Counted from the first letter of the stretch, positions 20,428 to 30,485 are shown. The stretch is DNA of 64,000 nucleotides from Nitrosomonas sp. (GCA_024281825.1 JAMWZY010000012.1:1-64000), one strand, 5' to 3'. The notes: generated by a model not told the origin, from the letters alone. Translations and numbers: made by a program.

Positions 20428-20907
20428 CTACAAAGCGATTTGCAGAAATTTCTTTTCACGCATCAATGCAAACAAACTTAACTCTTCCCAAATACGCTCT
20501 TCGGTATCCTTATATTGTTTGCGCATAGTCTCCTTCACTTTTTTATTCTCTTCCATCAAAGTAAATTCAGATTGTTCCCGAATACCCAGCATACTATTCA
20601 CCACAAAACCACCGGACAATTTCTTATCGATCGAGGTCAGCAAAATTCGTGACTTTAAATTAAAAAATGTTGCTCCATCGCCAAGATAGGCACCTAAATC
20701 AGTAACGCCATATAGATTTCCACGTACATTAGTTAAACCCAAGAACCAAGAGTGCGTCAAAGGAACAGCAACCACTTTTGACATATCGATTACTTCGCTG
20801 ACTTCGCTCATCGGAATTAGATAGCGAGCTTCACCCACAGCAATACCTAATACAGGTGACAAATTTTCAAATTTGTTTGCATTATGTTTAGCTTGCACTG
20901 TTAACAT
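20428..20907 (-). CDS. CheW-like protein, PilI type
   Basis: A 159-residue CheW-fold coupling protein. The sequence GIAVGEARYLIPMSEVSEVI and LGLTNVRGNLYGVTDLGAYLG resemble PilI, which couples the twitching-motility receptor PilJ to the ChpA kinase. The C-terminus carries an extra charged helix (about 115-150). No other pil/chp gene is nearby, so the assignment is by sequence only. Confidence 0.8.
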   Translation of the reverse strand: MLTVQAKHNANKFENLSPVLGIAVGEARYLIPMSEVSEVIDMSKVVAVPLTHSWFLGLTNVRGNLYGVTDLGAYLGDGATFFNLKSRILLTSIDKKLSGGFVVNSMLGIREQSEFTLMEENKKVKETMRKQYKDTEERIWEELSLFALMREKKFLQIAL

Positions 20908-21038
20908 CCTCGTATGTTTATCAAGTTAACCAAAGTATGCTTTAGTATTTGCCATTTTATGCGATTGAATACTCGTTGACAGGCTATTTTACTGTATTAT
21001 CCTATTTAAAATTTTGCTTTCTGAGGAGTTTTAATTAA

Positions 21039-21617
21039 ATGAAACATCTTAATTTTTCCTGGTTATCTTTTCTTGTAATTCTCCCTTCTTTGACCGGATG
21101 CGTTCCAATGTTCGCAATAGGTACCGCAGCAGGAACAGGTGCGTACATTTCAGAAGATCGCAGAACGAGCGGTATGTTCATTGAAGACGAAGGCATTGAA
21201 TTAAAAAGCTCAAAACGTATCAATCAACAATTTGGCAGTAATGTGCATATCAATATTACCAGTTATAACCGTTTGGTTTTATTAACGGGAGAAGCGCCTA
21301 CTGCAGAAATTAAAGCCGATATCGAAAAATTAATTATGGGCGTGGATAATGTCCGAAAGATCTATAATGAAATCGCTGTTGCGAATGCCACTTCATTAGC
21401 ATCACGAAGCAACGATACACTATTAACTTCCAAAGTAAAAACACGATTTCTTACAGAACGTAAATTTCAAATCAATCACGTCAAAATCATTTCGGAAAAT
21501 GCAGTGGTCTATCTGATGGGAATGGTCACCCGTCAAGAAGGGGATAATGCGGCTCAAATTGCGAGTGGAACTTCTGGTGTAAGGAAAGTCGTCAAGGTGT
21601 TCGAGTACATCAACTGA
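21039..21617 (+). CDS. Two-BON-domain lipoprotein, DolP/YraP-like
   Basis: A 192-residue outer-membrane lipoprotein candidate. The lipobox is LTGC near residue 21, followed by two BON domains (about 49-115 and 125-190), the arrangement of DolP (YraP), which binds anionic phospholipid and supports outer-membrane integrity. RBS GAGGAG is present. Its stop is 21 bases before the preferred glcD start. A TTG start at 21618 would directly abut it. Confidence 0.88.
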   Translation: MKHLNFSWLSFLVILPSLTGCVPMFAIGTAAGTGAYISEDRRTSGMFIEDEGIELKSSKRINQQFGSNVHINITSYNRLVLLTGEAPTAEIKADIEKLIMGVDNVRKIYNEIAVANATSLASRSNDTLLTSKVKTRFLTERKFQINHVKIISENAVVYLMGMVTRQEGDNAAQIASGTSGVRKVVKVFEYIN

Positions 21618-21638
21618 TTGTTGCAACAATATTCATTC

Positions 21639-23012
21639 ATGCTATCTGCAAAATTAATTGCCGAATTGCAGGATACTTTTCCGCCTGAACGTTTTTATAG
21701 TGATCCTACTGACTGTTACGCATACGCTTATGACAACAGCCGGAAAGTTTTCCCGCCCGATGCTGTTGTATTTCCTTTAACAAATAAAGAAATACAACAT
21801 ACCATTACACTATGCAATCAGCATCAAGTACCACTCATTCCACGTGGAAGAGGCACTGGCACAGCGGGGGGGAGTTTGCCCGAACAAGGCGGCATTGCTT
21901 TATCGATGGAGCGCATGCTTAACATTATTTCCGTCGATCCAGCTAATCGGGTCATTGTTACCGAACCAGGTGTGCTTAATCAAAGCATTCAAAATGCTGC
22001 TAAACCTCATGGTTTTTTTTGGCCGCCTGATCCTTCTAGTGCCGCATTCTCAACTGTTGGGGGAAATATTGCTACTGGCGCAGGTGGACCGCATGCCGTG
22101 AAATATGGCACCACCCGAGAACATGTTCTAGGTTTAAAAGCGATAACAGGTTCCGCTCAACTCATTACCACAGGCTGTTACACAACCAAAGGTGTCGTCG
22201 GATATGATTTGACCCGACTATTGATCGGCTCAGAAGGCACCTTAGCGGTCATTACCGAAGCAACGCTTAAGCTGTCAGCATTACCTTCGCTTATCGCCGG
22301 AATTACTGCACACTTTAGCCACCTGTCGAGTTGTGCAACCGCTATAGTCAATATTATGGCATTATCTCAACTGCCGAGTGCCCTTGAGTTTCTTGATGCC
22401 AGATCATTAGATTTAATTCGCCATCACTATCCTGAGATGCTGCCAAAAGAAACCCGTGCTATGTTAATGATTGAAGTCGATGGTTCACATATTGACGTTC
22501 CGAATTCAATTTGCGCAATCATTAAAGCATGCCAAAATGATGGCTTGATTTCAGCTACGCGAACAGACGACATTGCAAACCTGTGGAAAGCACGCAAAGC
22601 TTTGTCTCCTTTGCTACGTGAAATTGCCCCTAAAAAAATCAATGAGGACGTCGTTGTCCCTGTTAATGCGCTACCGCAATTTTTAGATAGTGTTACACGG
22701 TTGAGTTCTCATTACAAAATCAACAACGTCAATTTTGGCCATGCTGGGAACGGTAACATTCACGTTAATCTCTTAATAAATCCTGATGATCCTGATGAAG
22801 TTAATCGTGCTGCACGTTGTCTCGATGAAATTTTTAATTTAGTGATTAAGTTACGCGGCACCTTATCGGGTGAACACGGTATCGGAAGCGAAAAAAGAGC
22901 CTTTGTTGCTAAAGAGATTGATTGTGCAACTTTAGATTTAATGAAAGGGATCAAGAAAGTCTTTGATCCCGCTAATATCCTAAACCCAGGTAAATTATTT
23001 CCTCAAAATTAG
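21639..23012 (+). CDS. FAD-linked oxidase, GlcD / D-lactate dehydrogenase type
   Basis: About 457 residues from ATG 21639; the TTG at 21618 gives seven extra residues and is less likely. The FAD-binding (PCMH) domain carries PRGRGTGTAGGSLP and GGNIATGAGGPHAVKYG. The C-terminal cap includes NFGHAGNGNIHVN and SGEHGIGSEK, marks of the GlcD/VAO family that oxidise glycolate, D-lactate or 2-hydroxyglutarate. No glcE or glcF is adjacent, so it may act as a stand-alone dehydrogenase. Gph (phosphoglycolate phosphatase) is elsewhere in the window and would supply glycolate. Confidence 0.87.
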   Translation: MLSAKLIAELQDTFPPERFYSDPTDCYAYAYDNSRKVFPPDAVVFPLTNKEIQHTITLCNQHQVPLIPRGRGTGTAGGSLPEQGGIALSMERMLNIISVDPANRVIVTEPGVLNQSIQNAAKPHGFFWPPDPSSAAFSTVGGNIATGAGGPHAVKYGTTREHVLGLKAITGSAQLITTGCYTTKGVVGYDLTRLLIGSEGTLAVITEATLKLSALPSLIAGITAHFSHLSSCATAIVNIMALSQLPSALEFLDARSLDLIRHHYPEMLPKETRAMLMIEVDGSHIDVPNSICAIIKACQNDGLISATRTDDIANLWKARKALSPLLREIAPKKINEDVVVPVNALPQFLDSVTRLSSHYKINNVNFGHAGNGNIHVNLLINPDDPDEVNRAARCLDEIFNLVIKLRGTLSGEHGIGSEKRAFVAKEIDCATLDLMKGIKKVFDPANILNPGKLFPQN

Positions 23013-23042
23013 TCTCTGAGGAAATACTGTGGGATCATAAAC

Positions 23043-23100
23043 CTACCTGTAATAGCATATACCCTTGAGTAATCTGAGTAATTTATGCTATTACAAGTAG
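23043..23100. terminator. Long inverted repeat between convergent genes
   Basis: A 17-base inverted repeat with a single mismatch (23043-23059 with 23084-23100) around a 24-base spacer, between the convergent GlcD-type gene and ctaB. It probably acts as a shared terminator, but there is no U run on either strand, so an unusual structure or transposon relic is possible. Confidence 0.55.
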
Positions 23101-23119
23101 TTTGAAACGTTGCTAATTA

Positions 23120-24013
23120 TTAGAAAAAGTAATAATGATCAACTAACAGCACCACAAACAAAAGAGCCAAATAAAGGATCGAGTAGCGGAATGCATTCCG
23201 TGCCAATTGATCGCTGTAATTGCGATAGATCTCAATCGCGTAATACATAAATACTACATTTAAGGCAGTACAACCAACCAAATAAATCAAACCGCTCATT
23301 TGAGTAATGTACGGGAGAATAGTCACAATACACAAAATCACTGTATATAATAAAACATGTAACCGTGTAAACTGATCACCATGTGTAACTGGCAGCATTG
23401 GCATACCAATAGAAGCGTATTCTTTTTTTCTATACAACGCTAAAGCCCAGAAATGCGGTGGCGTCCATGCAAATATAATTAAAAATAGAAGCAACGCATC
23501 ACTTGTAACCTCTCCGGTAACTGCTGTCCAGCCTAGCACAGGTGGCATAGCCCCAGATGCCCCGCCAATAACGATATTCTGAGGCGTCAAGGGTTTCAGA
23601 ATAACGGTATAAATAATGGCATAACCTACAAAAGTGGCAAGTGTCAGCCACATCGTCAATTCATTGATCCAGTGATATAAAATAAAAAGCCCCGTACCAC
23701 CAACTAGCATTAGAAAAAATAGTGTTTCAGGAACACTGACTTTCCCAAGGGGCAACGGCCTACCTTTCGTTCTCGCCATCACTGCATCCATTTTTTGTTC
23801 TACTAAGCAGTTTAATGCGGCAGCAGCACCAGCAACCAAAGCTATTCCGATAGTCCCTAAAAATAACGTGTCTAATGGAACTGCACCTGGTACCGCCAAA
23901 AACATCCCAATTACAGCGGTGAAAACAATTAGAGATACAACACGTGGTTTTGTTAATCGATAAAATTGATTGATACGAGTTGCAGTATCGTGCCAGGTAA
24001 TACTTGTTGCCAT
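23120..24013 (-). CDS. ctaB: Protoheme IX farnesyltransferase
   Basis: A 297-residue polytopic UbiA-family prenyltransferase (CtaB/CyoE) making heme O from heme B for the aa3 oxidase. The polyprenyl-diphosphate motif covers [19 protein letters not shown] (about 68-86). A second acidic loop lies around [15 protein letters not shown]. Last gene of the cytochrome oxidase cluster, 95 bases after the Sco-like gene. The heme A synthase usually found just upstream is absent. Confidence 0.94.
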   Translation of the reverse strand: MATSITWHDTATRINQFYRLTKPRVVSLIVFTAVIGMFLAVPGAVPLDTLFLGTIGIALVAGAAAALNCLVEQKMDAVMARTKGRPLPLGKVSVPETLFFLMLVGGTGLFILYHWINELTMWLTLATFVGYAIIYTVILKPLTPQNIVIGGASGAMPPVLGWTAVTGEVTSDALLLFLIIFAWTPPHFWALALYRKKEYASIGMPMLPVTHGDQFTRLHVLLYTVILCIVTILPYITQMSGLIYLVGCTALNVVFMYYAIEIYRNYSDQLARNAFRYSILYLALLFVVLLVDHYYFF

Positions 24014-24108
24014 TGTTGTCGATCTCCTTTGTTCATTATTTCAAGTAAAGTTGCTCTTCTCTACCTGATTAAATTCAATTCTAAATAAAGAGTCCAGCTG
24101 AATTTAGT

Positions 24109-24696
24109 TTAATGCTCCAACTGTGATACATGCAATAACCGTTTAATATCGTGACCCATTTTGGTACCATCAATCTTCTCTGGAAACCTCATCATTAGAT
24201 TGCCTATTGGGTCGATCAGATAGATATGCTTCGTTTGCACATCTTTGGTTTCTATCAAATCAAGCATTTCACTTTCTGCAGCACTCACAAAATAGGTTCC
24301 TTCGTATTGCTTCATCAATTCTGAATCGGGTTGAATTTTGTCATTAACAAGAAAAACCCTCTCAATACGGTGTTTTTCTTTACCTTGAACCATGCGAACT
24401 TGCCGCATAAAATATAATTTATTTTTACAAATTTCATCACAATTACCAGAATCTACTGCCAGCAGAACCCATTTTCCATGTAGATCCTTCATGCGAAGAA
24501 TCGTATTATCAACCACGTTCGTTCCTTTTCCAGAAACTTTAACGATGGGTATCAAATCCCCATAATGACTACTTTGTGGTCTGTAATCTATAAAGAATAA
24601 GGCATAAGATATCAATATTGGCGCACTCATCAGAGCAAGCAGCAATAAAAACTTACGACGATTTGATTTCGCTCTTTGTATAACTTCGTTTGACAT
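24109..24696 (-). CDS. Sco-like membrane-anchored assembly protein
   Basis: A 195-residue thioredoxin-fold protein with one N-terminal transmembrane segment (about 16-36). The copper/thiol motif is C-x3-C in SGNCDEICKNK (about 84-94); KHIYLIDPIGNLMMRFP is the usual Sco C-terminal core, though overall it is a short, divergent member. Likely involved in CuA maturation of CoxB or in redox control of assembly. Its start lies inside the 3' end of the SURF1 gene (44-base overlap). Confidence 0.75.
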   Translation of the reverse strand: MSNEVIQRAKSNRRKFLLLLALMSAPILISYALFFIDYRPQSSHYGDLIPIVKVSGKGTNVVDNTILRMKDLHGKWVLLAVDSGNCDEICKNKLYFMRQVRMVQGKEKHRIERVFLVNDKIQPDSELMKQYEGTYFVSAAESEMLDLIETKDVQTKHIYLIDPIGNLMMRFPEKIDGTKMGHDIKRLLHVSQLEH

Positions 24697-25387
24697 TCAG
24701 TACTATAAAAATAATTAATGTTGCAATAGCCAATGAAAACCACTGAATCGCGTAACCAATATTTTTACTCGCTCCAGAATCTGGTTTATCCCAATCTCTT
24801 AATAAGCCATCATTTATATCATTCTTTTGCAACACTAAAATGGGTTGCATATTCAATCCTGTTTCATCTTGATAACGTTGCAGATCAAATTTATCCCAAA
24901 CTACTCCCCTAATAAATTCTTCTGCAAGTGTCAAAGTTCTTATTTCCGGCGATATCACTGTTCCAATTAATGTCACTTCGCCCTCAATAAGTTGTATCTT
25001 TGGCAAAATTAATCTATCTTTGCCCAATTCAATCCAGCCTCTATTTATGGGTACATATAATGTGCTATTTGAAATTCTCATCGGCGTTATAACATGATAC
25101 CCAGCACGGCGTTGATAAGTTTTATTATCTAATAATATAGTTTTATCATTCGCAAATTCGCCACGTATCTCAACCTCACGGTATTCAAAATCCTTGAGTC
25201 TAACTAATACTGCCGGCAAATTTATTGGAGATTGTTTTGTGTACAGCTGAATTTGTTCATGTTTTGTTGTCTTTTCTTCCGCTCGATTTAGCTGCCATCG
25301 TCCTAAAGAACTAAAGATCAAAACAAAAACAATCATCAGGATAATTGCCCAGATTTTTGGCTCAAAACGATATCCCAATATGCTCAT
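24653..25387 (-). CDS. SURF1-family oxidase assembly protein
   Basis: A 244-residue SURF1 protein with two transmembrane segments (about 10-27 and 213-231) flanking a periplasmic domain. Typical segments are LGRWQLNRAEEK and YVPINRGWI, with the closing NIGYAIQWFSLA. SURF1 assists heme A insertion into CoxA. Encoded between coxC and the Sco-like gene. An unusual stem-loop (25518-25579) separates it from coxC. Confidence 0.92.
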   Translation of the reverse strand: MSILGYRFEPKIWAIILMIVFVLIFSSLGRWQLNRAEEKTTKHEQIQLYTKQSPINLPAVLVRLKDFEYREVEIRGEFANDKTILLDNKTYQRRAGYHVITPMRISNSTLYVPINRGWIELGKDRLILPKIQLIEGEVTLIGTVISPEIRTLTLAEEFIRGVVWDKFDLQRYQDETGLNMQPILVLQKNDINDGLLRDWDKPDSGASKNIGYAIQWFSLAIATLIIFIVLNVKRSYTKSEIKSS

Positions 25388-25517
25388 TCTAGTTCGCTCA
25401 TTAGTAACATCGCAAAAACCATTTATGAAAAGCAGTATTATCTTTATCTAAATGCAAATTTCATTCAAAACCACTAATTTTCCTAAGGTTTTTCTACTAT
25501 ACCACCTTCTTTTAGTT

Positions 25518-25579
25518 CCAGTTCTCACATTCGTGTGATTCTTTTTTCAAGAATCTAAAAAAGATCATGTAAGAACTGG
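25518..25579. other. Nested stem-loop between coxC and SURF1
   Basis: Outer arms 25518-25530 and 25567-25579 pair over 13 bases with one mismatch (CCAGTTCT core). An inner 7-bp stem, GATTCTT/AAGAATC (25537-25543, 25549-25555), sits inside. In the minus-strand transcript it lies just after coxC, so it could be a 3' stability or attenuation element that lowers expression of the assembly genes relative to the subunits. Confidence 0.6.
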
Positions 25580-25591
25580 AGTTCTTATGAA

Positions 25592-26455
25592 CTACATTAA
25601 ATACACAAAAACAAATAATCCTAACCATACCACGTCAACAAAGTGCCAGTACCATGCCACACCTTCAAATCCGAAATGATGCTCTGGCGTAAAATGACCA
25701 GCAGCACTCCGAAAATAAATTACCGTTAACATGATAGTGCCAATCGTTACATGGAATCCATGGAAACCAGTTAACATGAAAAAAGTTGAACCGTAAGCTC
25801 CCGTTGTCAGTTTCAGATTCAAGTCATTATAAGCGTGTACGTATTCATATGCTTGGCATGCAATAAACAGTGCGCCAAGGAATATAGTAGCTAATAACCA
25901 TTTTTTAAGTCCCGCACGATCATTTTTTTTCAAAGCCCAATGTGCATATGTTACAGTTACACCCGAAGTCAACAGCAAGAATGTATTAAAGGCCGGTAAC
26001 CCCCAAGCACCCATTGATGTAAATTCAGGATGCGTTCCTGGTCCTGCAGTTGGCCAAATGCCACTATATGCAGCCCAAAATGAATTACCTAATACCGTGC
26101 TTTCTTCTGCCAGCCAAGGTATGGATAAGTTACGCATATACCATAATGCACCGAAGAACGCACAGAAAAACATTACTTCAGTAAAAATAAACCAACTCAT
26201 TCCCCAGCGGAAAGAAAGATCTACTTGCTCACCGTATTTTCCGGCTTCACTTTCTCTGGCTACTGTTCCAAACCAACCAAACAACATATAAATCAGAATA
26301 GCAAAACCTATTGCTAACAATCCGTATCCTAGCTCCATCTTATTCATAGTTAATGCTGCGCCTGATCCCATGAATAAGATTGCTGTTGATCCAATGATTG
26401 GATACATCGATGGAGCTGGAACGAAATAATGCCCATGTCCAGATTCGTGACTCAT
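25592..26455 (-). CDS. coxC: Cytochrome c oxidase subunit III
   Basis: A 287-residue, seven-helix CoxC of the aa3 oxidase. FTEVMFFCAFFGALWYMRN, GFHGFHVTIGTIML and the terminal HFVDVVWLGLFVFVYLM are family hallmarks. The membrane subunit stabilises CoxA and the proton uptake path. Preceded by a 35-base gap to DUF2970 on the same strand. Confidence 0.96.
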   Translation of the reverse strand: MSHESGHGHYFVPAPSMYPIIGSTAILFMGSGAALTMNKMELGYGLLAIGFAILIYMLFGWFGTVARESEAGKYGEQVDLSFRWGMSWFIFTEVMFFCAFFGALWYMRNLSIPWLAEESTVLGNSFWAAYSGIWPTAGPGTHPEFTSMGAWGLPAFNTFLLLTSGVTVTYAHWALKKNDRAGLKKWLLATIFLGALFIACQAYEYVHAYNDLNLKLTTGAYGSTFFMLTGFHGFHVTIGTIMLTVIYFRSAAGHFTPEHHFGFEGVAWYWHFVDVVWLGLFVFVYLM

Positions 26456-26489
26456 TCTTTATCTCCTCCTACTTATGATTATTCAATTT

Positions 26490-26705
26490 CTAACTAACAA
26501 CCAATCTAACTACCAGCATTACACACAAAACAAACAATATAGCTCCAATAATTCCGCCAATAATAACTTGCACAGGAGTCAATGATTCTGCATCAGATTC
26601 CAGGTCGCTTTTTTTTCTGATGCCCATAAAAGCAAACATCACAGCCTTAGCGATTTTCCAGATATCTATCTTTTTTTTCTTCTGCTCAATATTATTATTT
26701 GTCAT
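26490..26705 (-). CDS. DUF2970 small membrane protein
   Basis: A 71-residue protein with a charged N-terminus and one C-terminal transmembrane helix (about 47-69). The segment KAVMFAFMGIRKKSDLE matches DUF2970, a small family that sits between ctaG and coxC in many betaproteobacterial oxidase operons. It overlaps ctaG by four bases. Function unknown, probably linked to oxidase assembly. Confidence 0.82.
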   Translation of the reverse strand: MTNNNIEQKKKKIDIWKIAKAVMFAFMGIRKKSDLESDAESLTPVQVIIGGIIGAILFVLCVMLVVRLVVS

Positions 26706-27250
26706 TTTCTAATTGCACTAGCACCACCCGGCAATTCAAAAAAAGTATATGAGATCGTTACCGTGTGTATCTCTGGGGGCAAATCCGGTTCAATAACAAA
26801 CTGAACCGGCATTTGCCTTGTTTCATTTGGCTTTAGCACCTGTTTTGTAAAACAAAAACACTCAAACTTCTTCAAGTATTTTTCCAGATTGCGTGGACTA
26901 TAACTCGGTATTGCTTGCCCGTTAATTTCGCGATCTGAATTATTAGTAATTTCATACATCACATCGACAGGTTCACCGGGATGAATCTTCACACTAGATT
27001 GAAGTGGTTTGAATTGCCATGGCAAACCTCTCGTGTTGGCATCAAGCTCCACAGTTATCCAACGTGCTTCATCCACCCGATTTTCTTTAACCCGAATATC
27101 CGGTTGCAGTAAATTATTCACTCCGGTCACTTCACAAAATTTCTCATAAAACGGCACCAACGCAAAACCAAATACAAACATAATCAATGCGAAAATCAAC
27201 AACTTTTTCTTCATCAAATTATTTGCTTTTGTATCAGTATTGCTTACCAT
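26702..27250 (-). CDS. ctaG: Cytochrome c oxidase assembly protein CtaG/Cox11
   Basis: A 182-residue Cox11 family copper chaperone for the CuB site of CoxA. One N-terminal transmembrane helix (about 16-32) is followed by the periplasmic immunoglobulin-like domain. The copper-binding motif is in FECFCFTKQVL (CxC near 124). The start overlaps the stop of the small ORF at 27244. Confidence 0.95.
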   Translation of the reverse strand: MVSNTDTKANNLMKKKLLIFALIMFVFGFALVPFYEKFCEVTGVNNLLQPDIRVKENRVDEARWITVELDANTRGLPWQFKPLQSSVKIHPGEPVDVMYEITNNSDREINGQAIPSYSPRNLEKYLKKFECFCFTKQVLKPNETRQMPVQFVIEPDLPPEIHTVTISYTFFELPGGASAIRK

Positions 27251-27357
27251 TCTTTCAATATTACCGTCAAATAAATCGCTACAACCATAATCAACAAAAA
27301 GATCGCCGTTTTATACTTTCCACGACCTCTTCCTGTTTCTGACTCTTGTGACATCAT
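27244..27357 (-). CDS. Cytochrome oxidase small assembly protein
   Basis: A 37-codon ORF (start ATG 27357, or ATG 27354 immediately after) ending TAA at 27244. It has a basic N-terminus (GRGRGKYK) and one hydrophobic helix, AIFLLIMVVAIYLTVIL. The tail overlaps the ctaG start by seven bases. Tiny single-helix proteins at exactly this place between coxA and ctaG are annotated in betaproteobacteria as cytochrome oxidase small assembly proteins; the call rests on that position and shape. Confidence 0.75.
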   Translation of the reverse strand: MMSQESETGRGRGKYKTAIFLLIMVVAIYLTVILKEW

Positions 27358-27380
27358 TACTTTTTCTCTTTCTTATCTTT

Positions 27381-28967
27381 TTAATTCACAACAGGTGGTT
27401 TCTCAAAACTGTGATAAGGTGCTGGTGATGGCAAATGTGTCCATTCCAGTGTTGTAGCGCCATCCCATGGTTTTTGAGGCGCTTTTTCCCCACTGCGAAT
27501 ACAGCTAATCATAATATAGAGAAAAAGAAGTTGCGTTAAACCAAATCCAAATGCTCCAATGCTAGAAATCATATTGAAATCTGCAAATTGCAAGTTGTAA
27601 TCAGGAATTCTACGCGGCATACCTGCCAAGCCCAGGAAGTGCTGTACAAAGAAGGTCAGGTTAAAGAAGAACATAGATAACCAAAAATGCCATTTACCCA
27701 ATGTTTCATTGTACATACGACCAGACCATTTGGGTATCCAGTAATATGCACCAGCAAATAATGCAAACAACGCACCCGATACCAACACATAATGGAAATG
27801 CGCAATTACATAATAGGTATCTTGGACTTGAATATCAATTGGTACGATTGCACAAATCACACCGCTAAACCCACCAAGCACAAACAAGAATATAAAGCCT
27901 ATCGAAAACAACATAGGTGTTTCAAATGTCATTGAACCTTGCCACATCGTAGCAGTCCAGTTGAATACCTTAACACCTGTTGGCACAGCAATTAACATGG
28001 TTGCGTACATAAAAAACAATTGACCTACCGTAGGCATACCAGCTGTAAACATGTGATGTGCCCAAACCACACAAGATAGAATCGCAATTGAAGCGGTCGC
28101 ATAAACCATCGATGAATAGCCAAAAAGGGGTTTGCGTGAAAACGTTGGGATAATTTCCGAAACGATTCCAAACGCTGGCAATATCATAATATAAACCTCA
28201 GGATGCCCGAAGAACCAGAAGACATGCTGAAATAGCACCGGATCTCCACCCCCTGCAGCATTAAAGAAACTAGTGCCAAAGTGCCGATCAGTCAACAACA
28301 TTGTTACGGTTCCTGCCAAAACAGGCATTACCAACACTAATAGATATGCAGTAATCAACCATGTCCATACAAACATCGGCATTTTCATTAATGTCATGCC
28401 AGGTGCACGCATATTCAAAATGGTTGTAATAATATTGATAGACCCCATGATCGAAGAAGCACCTAAGATATGTACCGAAAATATCATCAGATCCACTCCC
28501 AGACCACCCTGCACAGAAAGTGGTGGATAGAATGTCCATCCGCCCGCTGCTGCACCACCAGGCACGAAGAAAGAACTAACTAACAATGTCGCCGCTACTG
28601 GCAGCAACCAGAAGCTCCAGTTATTCATCCGAGCAAATGCCATATCTGGAGCGCCAATCATCATAGGCACTTGCCAGTTAGCAAAGCCCACAAATGCAGG
28701 CATAATTGCTCCAAAAACCATAATCAATCCGTGCAACGTTGTAAACTGATTAAATAATTCCGGTTCCAGTATTTGAATACCTGGTTGATATAACTCTGCG
28801 CGAATTCCCATCGCCAGAAAACCGCCCACCAGAAACATTGTAAAACTGAACCATAAATACATCGTACCAATATCTTTATGGTTAGTCGTGGTAACCCAAC
28901 GCATTATTCCACTGGGATGATGATCATCATGTCCGTGACTATGTGCGTCACCGTGTACTGCTGCCAT
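27381..28967 (-). CDS. coxA: Cytochrome c oxidase subunit I
   Basis: A 528-residue aa3-type heme-copper oxidase subunit [14 protein letters not shown] contains the cross-linked His-Tyr of the CuB site. HMFTAGMP, the heme-ligating [14 protein letters not shown] and the histidine-rich N-terminus ([13 protein letters not shown]) are visible. It reduces O2 to water and pumps protons. Second gene of the operon, 25 bases after coxB. Confidence 0.97.
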   Translation of the reverse strand: MAAVHGDAHSHGHDDHHPSGIMRWVTTTNHKDIGTMYLWFSFTMFLVGGFLAMGIRAELYQPGIQILEPELFNQFTTLHGLIMVFGAIMPAFVGFANWQVPMMIGAPDMAFARMNNWSFWLLPVAATLLVSSFFVPGGAAAGGWTFYPPLSVQGGLGVDLMIFSVHILGASSIMGSINIITTILNMRAPGMTLMKMPMFVWTWLITAYLLVLVMPVLAGTVTMLLTDRHFGTSFFNAAGGGDPVLFQHVFWFFGHPEVYIMILPAFGIVSEIIPTFSRKPLFGYSSMVYATASIAILSCVVWAHHMFTAGMPTVGQLFFMYATMLIAVPTGVKVFNWTATMWQGSMTFETPMLFSIGFIFLFVLGGFSGVICAIVPIDIQVQDTYYVIAHFHYVLVSGALFALFAGAYYWIPKWSGRMYNETLGKWHFWLSMFFFNLTFFVQHFLGLAGMPRRIPDYNLQFADFNMISSIGAFGFGLTQLLFLYIMISCIRSGEKAPQKPWDGATTLEWTHLPSPAPYHSFEKPPVVN

Positions 28968-28992
28968 AGCTATCTCCTTTTAACCTAATTAC

Positions 28993-29808
28993 CTATTTTT
29001 CCACATGCATTGATGTTTTAATTGCCGATGTGTTTTGAGTACTCACCCATTTCGTATAATCATCCGCTTCCATCACCTCTACCACAATCGGCATAAATCC
29101 GTGATCTTTACCGCACAATTCAGCACATTGACCACGATAGATACCGGCCTTATCGGCTGTGAACCAAGTGTCACGGATAAAACCCGGAATAGCATCTTGT
29201 TTAATACCTAACGCAGGCACCCACCAAGCATGAAGCACATCATTTGCTGTCAAAATAATACGAACTTTTTTACCCACTGGAACTACAACGCGATTATCAA
29301 CTTCTAATAAATAATGTTCGCCCTTGGGTTCCTTATTTTCGACTTGAGATTTTGGCGTTGACAGTTTACTAAAGAAACTGATTCCCTCACCTTCCCCCTG
29401 AAGGTAGTCGTAACCCCACATCCACTGATAACCGGTGGCCTTTATGGTCATATCAGGACTTGATGTATCTTTCATCTCTATGATTGTCTTCGTTGCAGGT
29501 AGAGCCATCACAACAAGAATAGCAACTGGGATTGCAGTCCAAATAATTTCCACAACGGTACTATGATGAAAATTTGCCGCTTTATAACCCAAAGATTTAC
29601 GGTGTTTCAGTATGGAGTAAAACATAACTCCAAAAACGGCAACAAATATGGCCAAACAAATCCACATAAGCCAAATATGCATATCATAGATATCTTTCGC
29701 TATGATACTCTGCGGCTCGGGTAAATTATATTTAGACCCTACCGCCATGCTTGAGTACAAAGCGAGAGCGGCTACCCCCGCCAGGGTTGCTACTAATTTA
29801 CTTCTCAT
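28993..29808 (-). CDS. coxB: Cytochrome c oxidase subunit II
   Basis: About 271 residues from the internal Met (MRSKLVATLAG), which sits after a GGGGGA Shine-Dalgarno; an upstream non-ATG start at 29820 would add four residues. Signal peptide, then two transmembrane helices (about 44-66 and 86-106), then the cupredoxin domain. The CuA site is CAELCGKDHGFM, and YQWMWGYDY is the electron-entry region. First gene of the minus-strand oxidase operon. Confidence 0.95.
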   Translation of the reverse strand: MRSKLVATLAGVAALALYSSMAVGSKYNLPEPQSIIAKDIYDMHIWLMWICLAIFVAVFGVMFYSILKHRKSLGYKAANFHHSTVVEIIWTAIPVAILVVMALPATKTIIEMKDTSSPDMTIKATGYQWMWGYDYLQGEGEGISFFSKLSTPKSQVENKEPKGEHYLLEVDNRVVVPVGKKVRIILTANDVLHAWWVPALGIKQDAIPGFIRDTWFTADKAGIYRGQCAELCGKDHGFMPIVVEVMEADDYTKWVSTQNTSAIKTSMHVEK

Positions 29809-29820
29809 ATTTTCCCCCAC

Positions 29821-30485
29821 ATGATTACTGATTTACAGACCCTAGGCTCAACTACGGCGTTTATTTCTAACGCTCATCTGTCGCAGCCAGTATACGGAAG
29901 CCATACATAACAATCTTGCTTTACAACTATTAGGATTGACGGTTATTAAATTTCTTTGGCTCAATTTCATTATTATCCGCAACTTAGATTTTCTTAGCTA
30001 TGGATATCATCCATATTCTAATTAATCGAGCGGAAATTTTAGCATGCTGACGCTACCCTAACAAGGGAAAATCATGATTTTTATAGCAATAATCCATGAT
30101 TATAAAATGGTATTGCCAATCATTACCTGTACATTTAAAGTCAAAAATTTTTAGCTTGACTCAGAATTCATTTTCACAATTTTTTCTATGCCACTACAGC
30201 TCTCACCTTTAATTTTCTGGTGTTAGAAAATCCCCCTAATAATCAATTTCACGATTTCATGAGAAAACTTCATTCCTATCATCGACATCAGCATTGAAAT
30301 ACCCACATAAAGCCTAGCAAATCAGACACTATCAGAAAACCTTCTGTTTTGTTGACTAGCATCGACGAACAATCACCTCCTTCCTCACTTCCATCCAGAA
30401 AAACTTGAATGAGTCATTGCAACAATCCATCCGAAATATGGTAGACTATTGAGTTCAAAGATTTTCATACGGATCAAAAGTTAAA
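29821..30485. other. Divergent promoter region of coxB and rpmB
   Basis: About 665 AT-rich bases between the cox operon and rpmB. It must hold both promoters; I see no ORF, tRNA or long repeat. A TAGACTATTGAG stretch near 30442 is close to rpmB but not a convincing -10. Confidence 0.4.
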
